Part shown: positions 5,503 to 5,949 of the stretch, one piece after another | Layout of the letters: every line of letters starts with the position of its first letter | Numbering within the stretch: position 1 is the first letter of the stretch | Origin: STC-74 sp043756665 | Lineage (GTDB): Bacteria > Patescibacteriota > Gracilibacteria > BD1-5 > UBA2023 | Reading direction: 5' to 3' | NCBI GenBank assembly: GCA_043756665.1 | Contig: JAYUQR010000007.1 | Span: 1 to 5,949 of the forward strand | Length of the DNA stretch: 5,949 bases | Notes under the pieces: generated by a model | The model's database searches: none | What the model saw: the letters and a program-made list of their open reading frames with translations, nothing else | What the model was told of the DNA's origin: nothing | Position numbers and translations under genes: made by a program

Positions 5503-5949
5503 ATGTTTTCTCCCATGTGAAAGGTCGGGATTGCCCTCATCGGACCATCAGGTACAGGTAAGACGACTATCGGAAAGATCCTCGCAGAAAAACTCCATAT
5601 GCACTTCCATGATATGGATGATGAGTGACTCGAGTGAGCTTGGTGAATAGGATGAGTCGCACGAGTCCTTCTCGAAAGATGAGAGGAAGGATTCCTCGAT
5701 GCCGAGGAAAAGTTTATACTCGACGCATACGGAAGATGAGATGAAGGGAAAAAATATACGCTCGACCATATGATCCTCGCGACTTCTGGAAGTCTCGTCC
5801 TTGAGACAGAAGCGATAGAGTTCATCCGCGAGAGGATGATAACACTCTACCTCGACCTCGATGATCAGGAAGTAGCTCGACGTGCCCACGAGCGTGGGGT
5901 ATCGCGCATAGTAGGGATGAATGGAGAAAATCCTCGATTCGAGAGGATA
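5503..5949 (+). CDS. aroK: Shikimate kinase-like P-loop kinase, N-terminal part (runs off window; TGA read as Gly)
   Basis: Shikimate kinase phosphorylates shikimate with ATP in the pathway to chorismate and aromatic amino acids. The 149 visible residues begin MFSPMGKVGIALIGPSG, with Walker A GPSGTGKTT at about 15-23, then HDMDDEG (the DxD-like site), RGEEGFLDAEEKF, similar to the family's GE-x-x-F-x-x-x-E, and LYLDLDDQEVARRAHERG followed by RIVGMNGENPRFERI. The family length of about 170 residues suggests the end is shortly beyond the window. Seven TGA codons (5518, 5626, 5635, 5644, 5653, 5680, 5737) are read as Gly, five of them within 57 nt. The substrate-binding GGG of typical shikimate kinases appears as SGS (ATSGSLV), and FR after GE is FL, so the substrate is not certain; a related gluconate- or nucleotide-kinase-like enzyme is possible. 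An alternative start is ATG 5515. It follows ilvE by 65 nt. Confidence 0.65.

Noticed and set aside
5487..5889. Overlapping minus-strand open frames opposite the kinase gene
   Set aside because: They are antisense to the P-loop kinase, whose motifs are clear, and are low-complexity Ser-rich translations typical of shadows.
714..5949. Reading the broken genes as a cluster of pseudogenes under the standard code
   Set aside because: The breaks are almost all TGA at conserved glycines, with intact motifs, catalytic residues and one frame on both sides. Decay would also give TAA, TAG and many indels.
714..5949. TGA as tryptophan (table 4) or selenocysteine
   Set aside because: The TGA positions match family glycines (GGGGL, GAGACGG, ALPKGARVE), not Trp or Cys/Sec sites, and they are too numerous for selenocysteine.

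Overview
The window reads as chromosomal DNA from a bacterium that uses UGA as a glycine codon (translation table 25), which points to the Candidate Phyla Radiation lineages Gracilibacteria or Absconditabacteria (SR1). Read with the standard code, five recognisable genes are shattered by in-frame TGA. Read with TGA as Gly they become contiguous enzymes, and many of the TGA codons fall on glycines that are near-invariant in the families. Every apparent gene stop in the window is TAA or TAG.

Layout, all on the + strand. Positions 3-386: the 3' part of an unrecognised protein cut by the window edge. About 383-487: a C-terminal scrap resembling a GIY-YIG nuclease. 488-713: no gene; direct copies of a dispersed repeat and a pyrimidine-rich leader. 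714-2467: ilvD (dihydroxy-acid dehydratase), with one base apparently missing in an A-run near 1728-1731. 2526-3767: ilvA (threonine dehydratase with one C-terminal ACT-like domain). 3824-3863: a 10-bp tandem repeat. 3869-4246: ridA (enamine/imine deaminase). 4247-4456: an inverted pair of dispersed repeats, a small palindrome and the ilvE leader. 4457-5437: ilvE (branched-chain aminotransferase). 5503 to the window end: the N-terminal part of a shikimate-kinase-like P-loop kinase.

The genes make a metabolic unit. IlvA turns threonine into 2-oxobutyrate through a reactive enamine, RidA hydrolyses such enamines, IlvD makes the branched 2-oxo acids, and IlvE transaminates them to isoleucine, leucine or valine. 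The acetohydroxyacid synthase (ilvBN) and ketol-acid reductoisomerase (ilvC) are not in the window. The shikimate kinase suggests that aromatic amino-acid synthesis genes may follow.

The most unusual non-coding signal is in the leaders. No start codon has a Shine-Dalgarno sequence. Instead ilvA, ridA and the kinase gene are each preceded by about 45 nt that contain no G at all and are rich in CTAC/CTC. ilvE and ilvD have weaker G-poor versions. This looks like a shared, unstructured, SD-independent initiation leader.
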